The notes under the pieces were generated by a model that saw only the letters and a program-made list of their open reading frames with translations, made no database searches and was not told the DNA's origin. From Oceanospirillaceae bacterium (GTDB taxonomy: Bacteria; Pseudomonadota; Gammaproteobacteria; Pseudomonadales; Balneatricaceae): a stretch of 16,077 nt of DNA. Numbering within the stretch: the stretch's first letter is position 1; each line of letters opens with the position of its first letter. Position numbers and translations under genes: made by a program. Positions 1 to 7,980 of this stretch are shown here, one piece after another. The stretch is taken from NCBI GenBank assembly GCA_023954795.1, contig JAGSHA010000032.1:1-16077 (forward strand). Direction: 5' to 3'.

Positions 1-134
1 GGAGACCATTCATGAAACCCGGCAAGAAAAGCATTCTGCTTGGCATCGTCACCCTTATTATCCTAAGGGAGACCATTCATGAAACCCGGCAAGAAAAGCA
101 TTCTGCTTGGCATCGTCACCCTTATTATCCTAAG
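1..134. repeat. Perfect 67-bp tandem direct repeat at the window edge
   Basis: Bases 1-67 are identical to bases 68-134. The unit runs from the GGAGACCATTC ribosome-binding region through the first codons of the following gene. Because 67 is not a multiple of three, the ATG in the first copy (position 12) is out of frame with the gene body, and only the ATG at 79 opens the long frame. Since the copy starts exactly at the window edge, an assembly end artefact is at least as likely as a real duplication. If it is real, the leader carries a duplicated ribosome-binding site and a decoy start. Confidence 0.95.
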
Positions 135-2247
135 CTTTTTTCTGTTCGATCTCGGACGTTTCCTTGATTTCTCCTATATCAAAACTCAACAGGAAACGCT
201 GTCGATCTTCGTTACCGACAACCTTTGGCTTAGCATCGGCCTCTACTTCAGCATTTACATCGTAGCCACCGGCCTATCCCTCCCCGGCGCTGCCGTACTC
301 ACCCTGCTGGGGGGCGCGTTATTTGGCACACTTTTAGGCTCTGTCGTTGTGTCTTTTGCGAGCTCAATTGGTGCAACCGTTGCGTTTCTGGCGGCACGAT
401 ACCTTGCACGCAGCTTTGTCACACGCCGCTTTTCCGTGCTGCTGGCCCCTATCAATCGCGGTATCAAACGAGATGGCATCTCATACCTTTTCAGCCTTCG
501 ACTGATTCCTCTATTTCCATTCTTTGCGATTAATTTGGTGATGGGCGTCACGCACATGCCGGTTAAAACCTATTACTGGGTTAGCCAGCTAGGCATGCTC
601 CCTGCGACAATAATATACGTAAATGCCGGCACTCAACTTGCCGCACTGAAAGACATCCAAGGTGTTCTTTCCCCCTCCATCCTAGCGTCACTTGCGCTGC
701 TAGGACTATTTCCCTGGATTGCACGCGCTGCCATCAAGGTCGTTCAGAAACACCGCATCTATAGAAAATTCACCAAACCCACTCACTTTGATCGCAACCT
801 GCTAGTGATTGGCGCAGGCGCAGGCGGACTTGTTACCGCCTATATCGCAGCAGCCGTAAAAGCCAAAGTAACCCTCATTGAAAAGAACAAAATGGGAGGC
901 GATTGCCTCAATACGGGATGCGTGCCTTCAAAAGCGCTTATCCGCACCAGCCGCTTTCTTGCAGACATCCGCAATGCGAAGACCCTTGGCATCCATAACG
1001 CAGAGGCAGATTTTGAATTTTCGGACATCATGCAACGCGTCAAACAGGTCATTGCCCAGATAGAACCGCACGATTCAACAGAACGCTACGAAAAACTTGG
1101 CGTTGAATGCCTATCCGGCGAAGCAAAGTTAGTCTCACCCTGGGAGATAGAGGTTAACGGACGACGCCTATCGGCCCCCAACATTGTTCTGGCAACAGGC
1201 GGAAGACCACGGATACCAGATGTACCGGGCATTCATGATGTAGCACCGCTCACATCCGATACACTATGGGAGATAGACGAACTTCCTCCGCGTTTATTGA
1301 TATTAGGAGCAGGCGCGATAGCCTGCGAACTTGGCCAATGCTTCAACCAGTTTGGCAGTCAGGTCACGATAGTGCTACGCGGCAGCCAGATTCTTTCACG
1401 CGAGGACCAGGACGCCGCCACCCTGGTTGCAGACCGCCTCACTCAGGAAGGCATCAACATTTGCTATCAGCACATGCCGGTGGAATTTCGCTCACTCGAT
1501 AACGGCTACGAGCTTATAGCTCAGCATCAAGGCACGCAGGTGAACATTGGATTTGACCGGGTTTTGGTTGCCACAGGACGTACCGCCAACCTAGAAGGCC
1601 TCGGACTGGAACAACTTGGGATCGATACGAAAGACCAAGAGCTGCTTGAAGTCGATCGCTTCCTACGCACCCGCTGCCCCAATATTCTCGCCTGCGGGGA
1701 TTTGGTCGGACCTCATCAGTTCACACACGCAGCAGGCCATCAAGCATGGTATACCGCCGTTAATGCCCTGTTTGGCAACATCAAAAAGTTTGCAGTAGAT
1801 CATCGCTATATCCCTTTCACCATCTATACCTCACCAGAAATAGCACGGATAGGGTTAAACGAGAAAGAGGCTGATGCTCAGGGAATTTCTTATGAGATCA
1901 CCCGCTACGATCTGTCAGATCTTGATCGGGCTATCACCGACTCAAACGACTACGGCATGGTGAAAGTACTGACTGTACCGGGTAAAGACCGCATTCTTGG
2001 CGCCACCTTGGTAGGCAGTCACGCATCAGATATGCTGGCGGAGTTCGCACTGGCTATGCGTCATGGCCTTGGGTTAAACAAAATCCTCGGCACCATACAT
2101 GCCTACCCTACCTTCTCAGAAGCCAATAAGTTTGCCGCCGGAGCATGGAAACGCGCCCATAGCCCAGAAAAACTATTAACATGGATCGAAAAGTACCATC
2201 GCTGGCGCAGACGCGAACAACACAGACAAGCATCCGATTTGAAATAG
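79..2247 (+). CDS. TVP38/TMEM64-type membrane domain fused to FAD-dependent disulfide oxidoreductase
   Basis: This 722-residue protein has two modules. Residues 1-230 are a polytopic membrane domain of the TVP38/TMEM64 (VTT/DedA-like) type, with hydrophobic segments near 7-25, 50-100, 135-185 and 200-220 and the family-like stretch RLIPLFPFF near 140. Residues 240-722 are a pyridine-nucleotide disulfide oxidoreductase: an FAD dinucleotide fold (GAGAGG near 245), the redox-active pair C276/C281 in GGDCLNTGC, an NAD(P) fold (GAGAIACE near 410), a CGD FAD motif near 540, and a C-terminal dimerisation domain. The segment HAYPT (674-678) has Tyr676 where dihydrolipoamide dehydrogenases and glutathione reductase carry the catalytic His. 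There is no heavy-metal-binding N-domain and no C-terminal Cys pair, so it is not a classical mercuric reductase. It probably passes electrons to a thiol/disulfide substrate at the inner membrane; the substrate is unknown. GGGAG precedes the chosen ATG. The gene ends 13 bp from a convergent gene. Confidence 0.9.
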   Translation: MKPGKKSILLGIVTLIILSFFLFDLGRFLDFSYIKTQQETLSIFVTDNLWLSIGLYFSIYIVATGLSLPGAAVLTLLGGALFGTLLGSVVVSFASSIGATVAFLAARYLARSFVTRRFSVLLAPINRGIKRDGISYLFSLRLIPLFPFFAINLVMGVTHMPVKTYYWVSQLGMLPATIIYVNAGTQLAALKDIQGVLSPSILASLALLGLFPWIARAAIKVVQKHRIYRKFTKPTHFDRNLLVIGAGAGGLVTAYIAAAVKAKVTLIEKNKMGGDCLNTGCVPSKALIRTSRFLADIRNAKTLGIHNAEADFEFSDIMQRVKQVIAQIEPHDSTERYEKLGVECLSGEAKLVSPWEIEVNGRRLSAPNIVLATGGRPRIPDVPGIHDVAPLTSDTLWEIDELPPRLLILGAGAIACELGQCFNQFGSQVTIVLRGSQILSREDQDAATLVADRLTQEGINICYQHMPVEFRSLDNGYELIAQHQGTQVNIGFDRVLVATGRTANLEGLGLEQLGIDTKDQELLEVDRFLRTRCPNILACGDLVGPHQFTHAAGHQAWYTAVNALFGNIKKFAVDHRYIPFTIYTSPEIARIGLNEKEADAQGISYEITRYDLSDLDRAITDSNDYGMVKVLTVPGKDRILGATLVGSHASDMLAEFALAMRHGLGLNKILGTIHAYPTFSEANKFAAGAWKRAHSPEKLLTWIEKYHRWRRREQHRQASDLK

Positions 2248-2260
2248 GAACACCGAGAGG

Positions 2261-2947
2261 CTAACCGAGAAACTTTTTCCGTAACAAGCGACAGGCATAA
2301 GGCGCGGCCTGTCGCAGCCAATACCACTGATATAGCAGCGTCAGCCTCAACCACCCCTTAGCTCTATATTTTCGGGCACTGGTCTCTAATTTACACGGGA
2401 GCATCTGCAACGACACTCCCGCTAAACGCAAACGCCACACCAACACATGATCTTCGCCGTAGGGCAAATCTTCGCGATAACCACCCACCTTCAGAAAAGT
2501 GGATCGAGGCAGGCAAAACGCCTGATCACCAAAGGGCACACCCAACCAGCGTGAACGCAAATTCGCACTGAACGCATTTAACCAAATCGGTCCGCGACCA
2601 TCCTGAGCGAAGATCAGTTGATAATAGAGCAGCGCCCGAGGCCGAGACAACAGCGCCTCCCTCAATGCAGCCACTCCTTCTTCCGTTAACACAGAGTCCA
2701 GATGCAAAAACCAGAGATACTCCCCGGTCGCTACCTTTACAGCTGCATTCATCTGTTGCGCACGACCACGAGACGCGACAACAACCTCAGCCGAACAACT
2801 CTGCTTTACGAGCGTGGCTAAATGCTTACTTTCTGGGCACAACGCCACAATGACCTGCCAGCACGCCGGCAGCATATGTAACCGGCCCAAGAGCGGAGGC
2901 ACATCCGGCTCGCCCGGTCCGATCGGTATGATAACGCTGACAGACAT
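2261..2947 (-). CDS. Family 2 glycosyltransferase, TIGR04283-like (arsenosugar-associated)
   Basis: The 228-residue protein begins directly with the GT-A first strand (SVIIPIGPGE). It has the family-typical RGRAQQMNAA near residues 60-70, then an acidic metal/sugar-nucleotide site in LWFLHLDSVL near 80, GDQAFCLPRS in the acceptor half, and GGYREDLPYGEDH as the probable catalytic acidic loop. The basic, aromatic C-terminus (LLYQWYWLRQ onward) may contact the membrane. This arrangement resembles the 'rSAM/selenodomain-associated transferase 2' family (TIGR04283), known from arsenosugar gene clusters; the transferred sugar cannot be read from sequence. Its ATG overlaps the TAA of the upstream radical SAM gene in the string TAATG, so the two are probably translationally coupled. 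It is the last gene of a three-gene minus-strand unit and converges on the oxidoreductase gene. Confidence 0.85.
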   Translation of the reverse strand: MSVSVIIPIGPGEPDVPPLLGRLHMLPACWQVIVALCPESKHLATLVKQSCSAEVVVASRGRAQQMNAAVKVATGEYLWFLHLDSVLTEEGVAALREALLSRPRALLYYQLIFAQDGRGPIWLNAFSANLRSRWLGVPFGDQAFCLPRSTFLKVGGYREDLPYGEDHVLVWRLRLAGVSLQMLPCKLETSARKYRAKGWLRLTLLYQWYWLRQAAPYACRLLRKKFLG

Positions 2948-3876
2948 TAGATCTCGCTGCAGCTGGAGCCATACTTAAAGCAACTGAAGCAACGATGATG
3001 CTTCATGCTGATACGCACCTCCAACGCCTCGGCAAGCGAACCCGCCAAATCATACTCACGATCATCATCCACCAAGGTACACGCGTATACACGCATCAGC
3101 CCATCTTGCTTCACAACCATCTTGCTAAAGGCACACATAAAGCCAGCACGAGTTTCTGCTGAGTGATATTGAGTCATGCAATTCGTACTGATATCAGGCC
3201 CTCCCCCCACACTGCCGGGCGGCAGAAAATCAGGAAAGGCTACAAATGCGAGATCATCCTGAATGCCTTGCGCATTGAACAACTCTCGATAAGCCAATTC
3301 GACAGCACTCTTGTCCTCATCAGGCTGCATATGACGGGCGACGGAGACCGAAAAACCTTTGTGCTGCAGCATCCGGATACCATCGAGTGCCCGTTGAAAA
3401 TTCCCTGCACCACGCCCTTCGTCATGTTCATGCTCATCAGGAGAATCCAGACTCACACGAAAACTGACTGGATACTGAGCCTGCAGCAACACATCCAGCT
3501 CACCAATGCGTTTGTGCAACGCCTCAGTACCATTTGTGAGCACCAAACAGGGCTTATATTGCGCAGCAAGGCTCAGGATTTTCACCAGATCCTTCGCCAA
3601 AAAAGGCTCTCCCCCAGTAAAAGAAAACTGCTCAACGCCCAGCAGTAACGCTTCCTTTACGAAAGGCTCAGCATCTGCCAGCTTCACCAGCCCAAGCCGC
3701 TGATCGCCCGGACCTGATCCCTCAAGACAGAAATCACAATTCAGGTTACAAGCCGTGCCCGTATGAAACCAAAGCTCGCGCAACATAGAAGGCTCAATAT
3801 AACCACGTTTTGCCCCATCCGCCGTCTCATACCAATCACGACTACGAATCCGCTCCATTCCAACCTCGCAACTCAT
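2947..3876 (-). CDS. Radical SAM protein with Cys-rich C-terminal tail
   Basis: The protein has 309 residues. The radical SAM cluster motif CNLNCDFC (C43, C47, C50) sits in WFHTGTACNLNCDFCLEG, and FTGGEP (86-91) is the SAM-binding glycine motif. The C-terminal third holds six more cysteines (C233, C248, C266, C296, C299, C306), ending in HHRCFSCFKYGSSC; this looks like a SPASM/twitch-type auxiliary Fe-S site. It does not resemble ArsS (TIGR04167), the usual partner of the neighbouring transferase families, and has no in-frame UGA that would suggest selenocysteine. It lies between the DUF2064-type and TIGR04283-type genes, so it probably modifies the same product. Met7 (position 3858) is an alternative start with a better ribosome-binding site (GAGG five bases upstream) than the first ATG. 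The reaction is unknown. Confidence 0.87.
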   Translation of the reverse strand: MSCEVGMERIRSRDWYETADGAKRGYIEPSMLRELWFHTGTACNLNCDFCLEGSGPGDQRLGLVKLADAEPFVKEALLLGVEQFSFTGGEPFLAKDLVKILSLAAQYKPCLVLTNGTEALHKRIGELDVLLQAQYPVSFRVSLDSPDEHEHDEGRGAGNFQRALDGIRMLQHKGFSVSVARHMQPDEDKSAVELAYRELFNAQGIQDDLAFVAFPDFLPPGSVGGGPDISTNCMTQYHSAETRAGFMCAFSKMVVKQDGLMRVYACTLVDDDREYDLAGSLAEALEVRISMKHHRCFSCFKYGSSCSEI

Positions 3877-3899
3877 ACCAACACTTAATCGCCGCTATA

Positions 3900-4583
3900 C
3901 TACTTTGACGCCCGACCATACTCATTTGATTGCCAGCGATTAATTATCGCCAGTAAAGACTGCCTCGCGGGGCGTGGATCCTTACGCAAACTTTTGCTGA
4001 CCCGCTCAAGATCATCCAACCGATCAACGTCCGAGCAAGGAGCAGACCAGCCGACACTCTGACCTGCCCGCTTACATAGCTGCTGCAAAGAAGCCCCCAA
4101 CTGCGGTGTACTCCACGGCATCGGTTTCAGTTCAGGCCAGGGTTTCCGATTAGCCATCAAAGAGACCCCGCCATCTTCAGCCGCTGCAAAAACTGCATCG
4201 TGATCAGTCAGCATCTCCACAGCCTGTGCGAGTATTCTTGCATTCAATTCCGGCGCATCAGAACCAATCACCAGCAGCTGGCTTGCCCCTTTGCTTCGAA
4301 GCAGACGATCAATCGTCTCTATACGCTCCCCGAGATTTCCTTCACTCTGCGGAACAATAGACACTGACCGGCGCAATAAGCTCGCAGCCCATGTGATTTC
4401 AGTATCAGAGTGAGGAGCAATAACAACAGGACCCGGCCAATGCTCAAGATCTTCCAGTGCACACGCCAATAAACCCACAGCGATTTCAAAGGCCGCCTGC
4501 TCACCAAGATCCGCCGCCAGACGCTGCTTTCCAAAGCCCAAAGCAGGACGCTTACAAAAAAGAACCAGTGTAGTGTCAGACAT
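3900..4583 (-). CDS. DUF2064/TIGR04282-like nucleotide-sugar-type transferase
   Basis: The 227-residue protein opens with VLFCKRPALGFGKQRLA. This fits the K-x-P-x-x-G-x-x-K-x-R-L signature of DUF2064 ('rSAM/selenodomain-associated transferase 1', TIGR04282), a GT-A-like fold related to nucleotidyltransferases. GNLGERI, VIGSDAPEL (the metal-binding SD pair) and AEDGGVSLMA follow in the family order. It is the first gene of a minus-strand unit with the radical SAM gene (23-bp gap) and the TIGR04283-like glycosyltransferase. The three together resemble arsenosugar or related glycoside pathways, but ArsM and ArsS are not in the window, so the product is open. It starts just downstream of the cysS terminator, so it needs its own promoter; I see no convincing one in the roughly 40 bases available. 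The ribosome-binding site is weak. Confidence 0.85.
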   Translation of the reverse strand: MSDTTLVLFCKRPALGFGKQRLAADLGEQAAFEIAVGLLACALEDLEHWPGPVVIAPHSDTEITWAASLLRRSVSIVPQSEGNLGERIETIDRLLRSKGASQLLVIGSDAPELNARILAQAVEMLTDHDAVFAAAEDGGVSLMANRKPWPELKPMPWSTPQLGASLQQLCKRAGQSVGWSAPCSDVDRLDDLERVSKSLRKDPRPARQSLLAIINRWQSNEYGRASK

Positions 4584-4620
4584 CTATACTCAACTCTGTT
4601 TAATGACATTACGCACTGAT

Positions 4621-4654
4621 AAAACAAAAAAGGCAGTCATAACGACTGCCTTTT
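4621..4654 (-). terminator. Rho-independent terminator of the glnS-cysS operon
   Basis: An 11-bp perfect stem (4628-4638 with 4644-4654, AAAAGGCAGTC / GACTGCCTTTT) encloses a 5-nt loop. On the minus strand it is followed by a T-rich run (TTTTTTGTTTT). It lies 15 bp after the cysS stop codon and separates cysS from the DUF2064 unit. Confidence 0.92.
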
Positions 4655-4669
4655 CGGGGTGTGGGCGAG

Positions 4670-6055
4670 TTATGACTCTCGGAACCAACTCGTACCCTCA
4701 CGGGTGTCTTTCAGAATAATCCCCTGCGCCGCCAGCTCATCACGGATACCGTCCGCCGCCGCAAAGTCCCGATCTTTCTTCGCTTGAGCACGCTGCTCAA
4801 TCAACACTTCAATCGCATCGGAACTCAGCTCACCCTCTTTATCTTCCCCTTTCAGGAAACTATCAGGATCTTGCTGCAACAACCCCAGAATACCAGCCAG
4901 GCGTTTTAGCTGAGCCGCCAACTGACCTGCTTCAGCACGATTCTCTCGCACCGCAATGTTCAGCTCAGTCACCAACTCAAACAACACCGCCATTGCTTTT
5001 GGTGTGTTGAAATCATCGTCCATAGACGCGTAGAAACGCTCATCGAAATCATTTTCAAGCGGCGCATCATTTAGCTCAACACCCCGCAATGCCTGATAGA
5101 AACGCTCCAGTGCACTACGCGCTTCTTTCAAGCTGTCTTCGCTATAATCGATATAGCTGCGGTAGTGTACGCTGGACAGGAAATAACGGACCACTTCTGA
5201 GTTGTACTTTTCAAGCACATCCCGAATGGTGAAGAAGTTGCCTAATGATTTGGACATCTTCTCTTTGTTTACCCGAACCGGGCCTGCATGCATCCAGGTG
5301 TTAACGTACTTAACACCGTTTGCCGCTTCTGACTGCGCGATCTCATTCTCATGATGAGGAAACGGCAAATCAGGTCCCCCGCCATGGATATCGAACGTGC
5401 TACCTAAGCAGCACTTGGACATTGCAGAGCATTCAATATGCCAACCCGGGCGCCCCGGACCCCATGGAGATGCCCAGCTCACCTCACCCTCTTTCGCTGC
5501 TTTCCACAGAACAAAATCAAGCGGGCTTTCTTTAGCATCTTCGACGTCAACACGCGCACCGGAGCGCAACTCGTCTACATTCTTGTTGGTCAGGCGTCCA
5601 TACGTTGCAAACTTCTCAACGCGATAATAAACGTCACCGTTACTCGCGGCGTATGCGTAACCCTTCTCGATGAGCGTCGACACCATCTCAACGATATCAT
5701 CAATATGACCGGTCGCACGCGGTTCCTGATCCGGACGTAAAACAGAGAGACGGTCTTCGTCTTCATGCATCGCTGCAATCATTCGCTCCGTCAGCTGGTC
5801 AACGGCCTCGCCATTTTCGCCTGCACGCCTGATGATTTTGTCGTCAACATCGGTGATGTTACGGACGTATTCCACATCCCAACCACGGGCACGCAGGTAT
5901 CGGGTAATAACGTCAAAAGACACCATGACCCGGGCGTGACCGATATGACAGAGGTCATATACGGTAATACCGCATACGTACATTTTGATCTTCCCCTCTT
6001 CCAATGGCACGAAAGGGGCTTTCTCTTTTGTCAGCGTGTTATAAATCTGCAGCAC
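4670..6055 (-). CDS. cysS: Cysteine--tRNA ligase
   Basis: Charges tRNA-Cys with cysteine using ATP in the cytoplasm; class I, monomeric, Zn-dependent. From the chosen start it has 461 residues, which is the E. coli length. HIGH is at residues 37-40 and KMSKS near 266-270. The zinc-site positions match E. coli: C28 in MYVCG, the Cys of GWHIECSAMS, and the His/Glu of FPHHENE. The frame is open to a GTG at 6067, but the GTG at 6055 is preferred: GGAGAG lies a few bases upstream, and translation from it gives MLQIYNTL, aligning with E. coli MLKIFNTL, while the upstream start would add four residues. It follows glnS by 27 bp on the same strand, forming a two-gene tRNA-ligase operon that ends in the terminator at 4621-4654. 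Confidence 0.96.
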   Translation of the reverse strand: MLQIYNTLTKEKAPFVPLEEGKIKMYVCGITVYDLCHIGHARVMVSFDVITRYLRARGWDVEYVRNITDVDDKIIRRAGENGEAVDQLTERMIAAMHEDEDRLSVLRPDQEPRATGHIDDIVEMVSTLIEKGYAYAASNGDVYYRVEKFATYGRLTNKNVDELRSGARVDVEDAKESPLDFVLWKAAKEGEVSWASPWGPGRPGWHIECSAMSKCCLGSTFDIHGGGPDLPFPHHENEIAQSEAANGVKYVNTWMHAGPVRVNKEKMSKSLGNFFTIRDVLEKYNSEVVRYFLSSVHYRSYIDYSEDSLKEARSALERFYQALRGVELNDAPLENDFDERFYASMDDDFNTPKAMAVLFELVTELNIAVRENRAEAGQLAAQLKRLAGILGLLQQDPDSFLKGEDKEGELSSDAIEVLIEQRAQAKKDRDFAAADGIRDELAAQGIILKDTREGTSWFRES

Positions 6056-6082
6056 TGATCTCTCCACTATCTCTGTCGGTTA

Positions 6083-7756
6083 TTACTTCTGTGCTTTTGC
6101 CCAAGAGTCACGCAGACCCACTGTGCGGTTAAACACGAGTTTGTCACTGCTAGAGTCAGAATCAACACAGAAGTAACCGGTACGCTCGAACTGGAATCGG
6201 CTTTCTGCTGGCACGTCTTTCAAGCCCAGCTCTACGCGTGCATCACTCAGCACTACAAGTGATTCTGGGTTGATGAAGTCTTTAAAGTCACGTTCTTTGT
6301 CACCATCAGGATTCTCTTCGGTGAACAAACGATCATACATACGCACTTCACATGGCAAAGAGTTGTCTGCAGATACCCAGTGCACGACGCCTTTCGCTTT
6401 GTAGCCAACCGGATTCTCACCTTTAGTGGCCGGGTCGTAGCTACATTTCAGCTCAACAACGTTCCCCGCTTCGTCCTTAATCACTTCATCACAGGTGATC
6501 ACGTAGCTACCACGCAAACGCACAGCCACACCCTGCGTCAGACGCTTCCACTTACGCGGAGGCACCTCTGCGAAATCATCCTGTTCGATCAACAGGTTGC
6601 GCGTGAAAGGAACGGTACGGACACCCATGGTTTCATCTTTCGGATGAGCCGGCAGCTCAAACCACTCTTCAGCCGCTTCATCGTAGTTGGTGATAGTGAC
6701 TTTCAGGGGCTGCGTAACGCACATCGCACGCGGTGCACTGCTATCCAAATTTTCGCGGATAGATGCCTCTAGCATACCCATATCAACGGTACTGTTAGAG
6801 CGAGTTACACCAATGCTGTCGCAGAAGTTGCGAATAGACTCAGGGGTATAACCACGGCGACGCAAGCCCGAAATAGTGGGCATACGTGGATCATTCCAAG
6901 ACCCTACAATGTGCTCGTCAACCAGCTGTTTCAACTTACGCTTACTGGTCACGGTGTAGTTGATATTCAGACGGGCAAATTCTGTCTGTTTTGGCTGCGC
7001 AGGCACCGGCAGGTTTTCGATAAACCAATCATACAGCGGACGATGCTCTTCAAACTCCAGCGTACACAGAGAATGCGTAATGCCTTCGATGGCGTCAGAC
7101 TGACCATGCGCAAAATCGTAAATCGGGTAGATGCACCATTTGTCACCGGTCTGATGATGAGACATGTGCAGAATACGATACAACATCGGATCACGCAGAA
7201 TCATGCTTGGCGAAGCCATATCGATCTTGGCACGCAATGAGCAAGCACCTTCTGCAAACTCACCGTTTTTCATCTTCTCAAACAGCTCAAGGTTTTCCTC
7301 AACGCTGCGATCTCTGAACGGGCTATTACGCCCTGGCGTGGTGAAATTGCCACGATAGTCACGTGCATCTTCCGGGCTTAGGTCACAAATGTAAGCCTTA
7401 CCCTCTTTGATCAGATGCACAGCCCAGTCGAAAAGCTGCTGAAAATAATCAGAGGTGTAACGGACATCGCCGCCCCACTTATAACCAAGCCAGCTTACAT
7501 CAGACATAATTGCATCGATGTATTCCTGACTTTCTTTCTCTGGGTTCGTATCGTCAAAACGCAGATTACATACGCCGCCAAACTTCTCAGCGGTACCGAA
7601 GTTCAGACAGATCGATTTTGCATGACCGATGTGCAGATAACCGTTGGGTTCCGGCGGAAATCGAGTCACTACTTTATCGTGGGTACCCGCTGCCAGATCA
7701 TTTTCAATCATCTGATGGATAAAATTGGAAGCCTTGCTGGTTTCGTTATTACTCAT
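6083..7756 (-). CDS. glnS: Glutamine--tRNA ligase
   Basis: Attaches glutamine to tRNA-Gln using ATP; class I cytoplasmic enzyme. The 557 residues are close to E. coli GlnS (554) and align from the N-terminus (RFPPEPNGYLHIGHAKSICL, HIGH at 42-45). The second signature is VTSKRKL rather than the VMSKRKL of E. coli, a one-residue change in the KMSKS-type loop. ISGLRRRGYTPESIRNF and the C-terminal anticodon-binding beta-barrels (RFQFERTGYF near the end) are present. It is the first gene of the glnS-cysS operon, transcribed away from ppiB, with a TATAAT -10 element about 70 bp upstream. The ribosome-binding site before the ATG is weak. Confidence 0.97.
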   Translation of the reverse strand: MSNNETSKASNFIHQMIENDLAAGTHDKVVTRFPPEPNGYLHIGHAKSICLNFGTAEKFGGVCNLRFDDTNPEKESQEYIDAIMSDVSWLGYKWGGDVRYTSDYFQQLFDWAVHLIKEGKAYICDLSPEDARDYRGNFTTPGRNSPFRDRSVEENLELFEKMKNGEFAEGACSLRAKIDMASPSMILRDPMLYRILHMSHHQTGDKWCIYPIYDFAHGQSDAIEGITHSLCTLEFEEHRPLYDWFIENLPVPAQPKQTEFARLNINYTVTSKRKLKQLVDEHIVGSWNDPRMPTISGLRRRGYTPESIRNFCDSIGVTRSNSTVDMGMLEASIRENLDSSAPRAMCVTQPLKVTITNYDEAAEEWFELPAHPKDETMGVRTVPFTRNLLIEQDDFAEVPPRKWKRLTQGVAVRLRGSYVITCDEVIKDEAGNVVELKCSYDPATKGENPVGYKAKGVVHWVSADNSLPCEVRMYDRLFTEENPDGDKERDFKDFINPESLVVLSDARVELGLKDVPAESRFQFERTGYFCVDSDSSSDKLVFNRTVGLRDSWAKAQK

Positions 7757-7825
7757 ATCTAACGTCTTGTCGCTACTATTCGCTGCTTCTGGAGCCTGAT
7801 AACACAGGCACTTTTGATGCGAGCC

Positions 7826-7831
7826 ATTATA
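7826..7831 (-). promoter_or_regulatory. Candidate -10 element of the glnS-cysS promoter
   Basis: The minus strand reads TATAAT here, about 70 bp before the glnS ATG. The bases 16-18 nt upstream (TGCTTT region) are a poor -35 match; a TTGACG lies 23 nt upstream, which is too far for a standard spacer. The hexamer is perfect but the promoter as a whole is only probable. Confidence 0.55.
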
Positions 7832-7900
7832 AACAGATCACCGCTTGAAAGCATCGTCAAGCCACGCCTAATTGCTTGATTGAACGGATAAATTAACGCG

Positions 7901-7921
7901 CGCATCTGTAAGTTAGATGCG
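7901..7921. promoter_or_regulatory. Inverted repeat (possible operator) upstream of ppiB
   Basis: CGCATCT and AGATGCG form a perfect 7-bp inverted repeat with a 7-nt spacer. It ends 17 bp before the TATAAT of ppiB and so covers its -35 region. It lies between the divergent glnS and ppiB promoters. The size and position suit an operator bound by a dimeric regulator, but I cannot assign one. Confidence 0.45.
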
Positions 7922-7938
7922 TTCAACTGCTACTTGCG

Positions 7939-7944
7939 TATAAT
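7939..7944 (+). promoter_or_regulatory. Candidate -10 element of the ppiB-lpxH promoter
   Basis: Perfect TATAAT, 37 bp before the ppiB ATG and preceded by TTGCG. No good -35 hexamer is found 16-18 bp upstream; that position is occupied by the inverted repeat at 7901-7921, which suggests an activator- or repressor-dependent promoter. Confidence 0.6.
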
Positions 7945-7980
7945 AGGGGCAAAAAACGAGTCAGAATCGGGAAAATCATA

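Noticed and set aside
79..2247. Mercuric reductase (merA)
   Set aside because: The CLNTGC site is shared by many disulfide oxidoreductases; the C-terminal Cys pair and N-terminal heavy-metal domain needed for MerA are absent.
2947..3876. Selenoprotein, because the neighbouring transferases are named 'selenodomain-associated'
   Set aside because: The radical SAM gene has no in-frame TGA and ends in TAA immediately coupled to the next ATG; no SECIS-like hairpin was apparent.
6380..7762. Several plus-strand open frames of 64-130 codons
   Set aside because: All lie antisense to glnS, which is certain from its full-length homology; none looks like a protein family.
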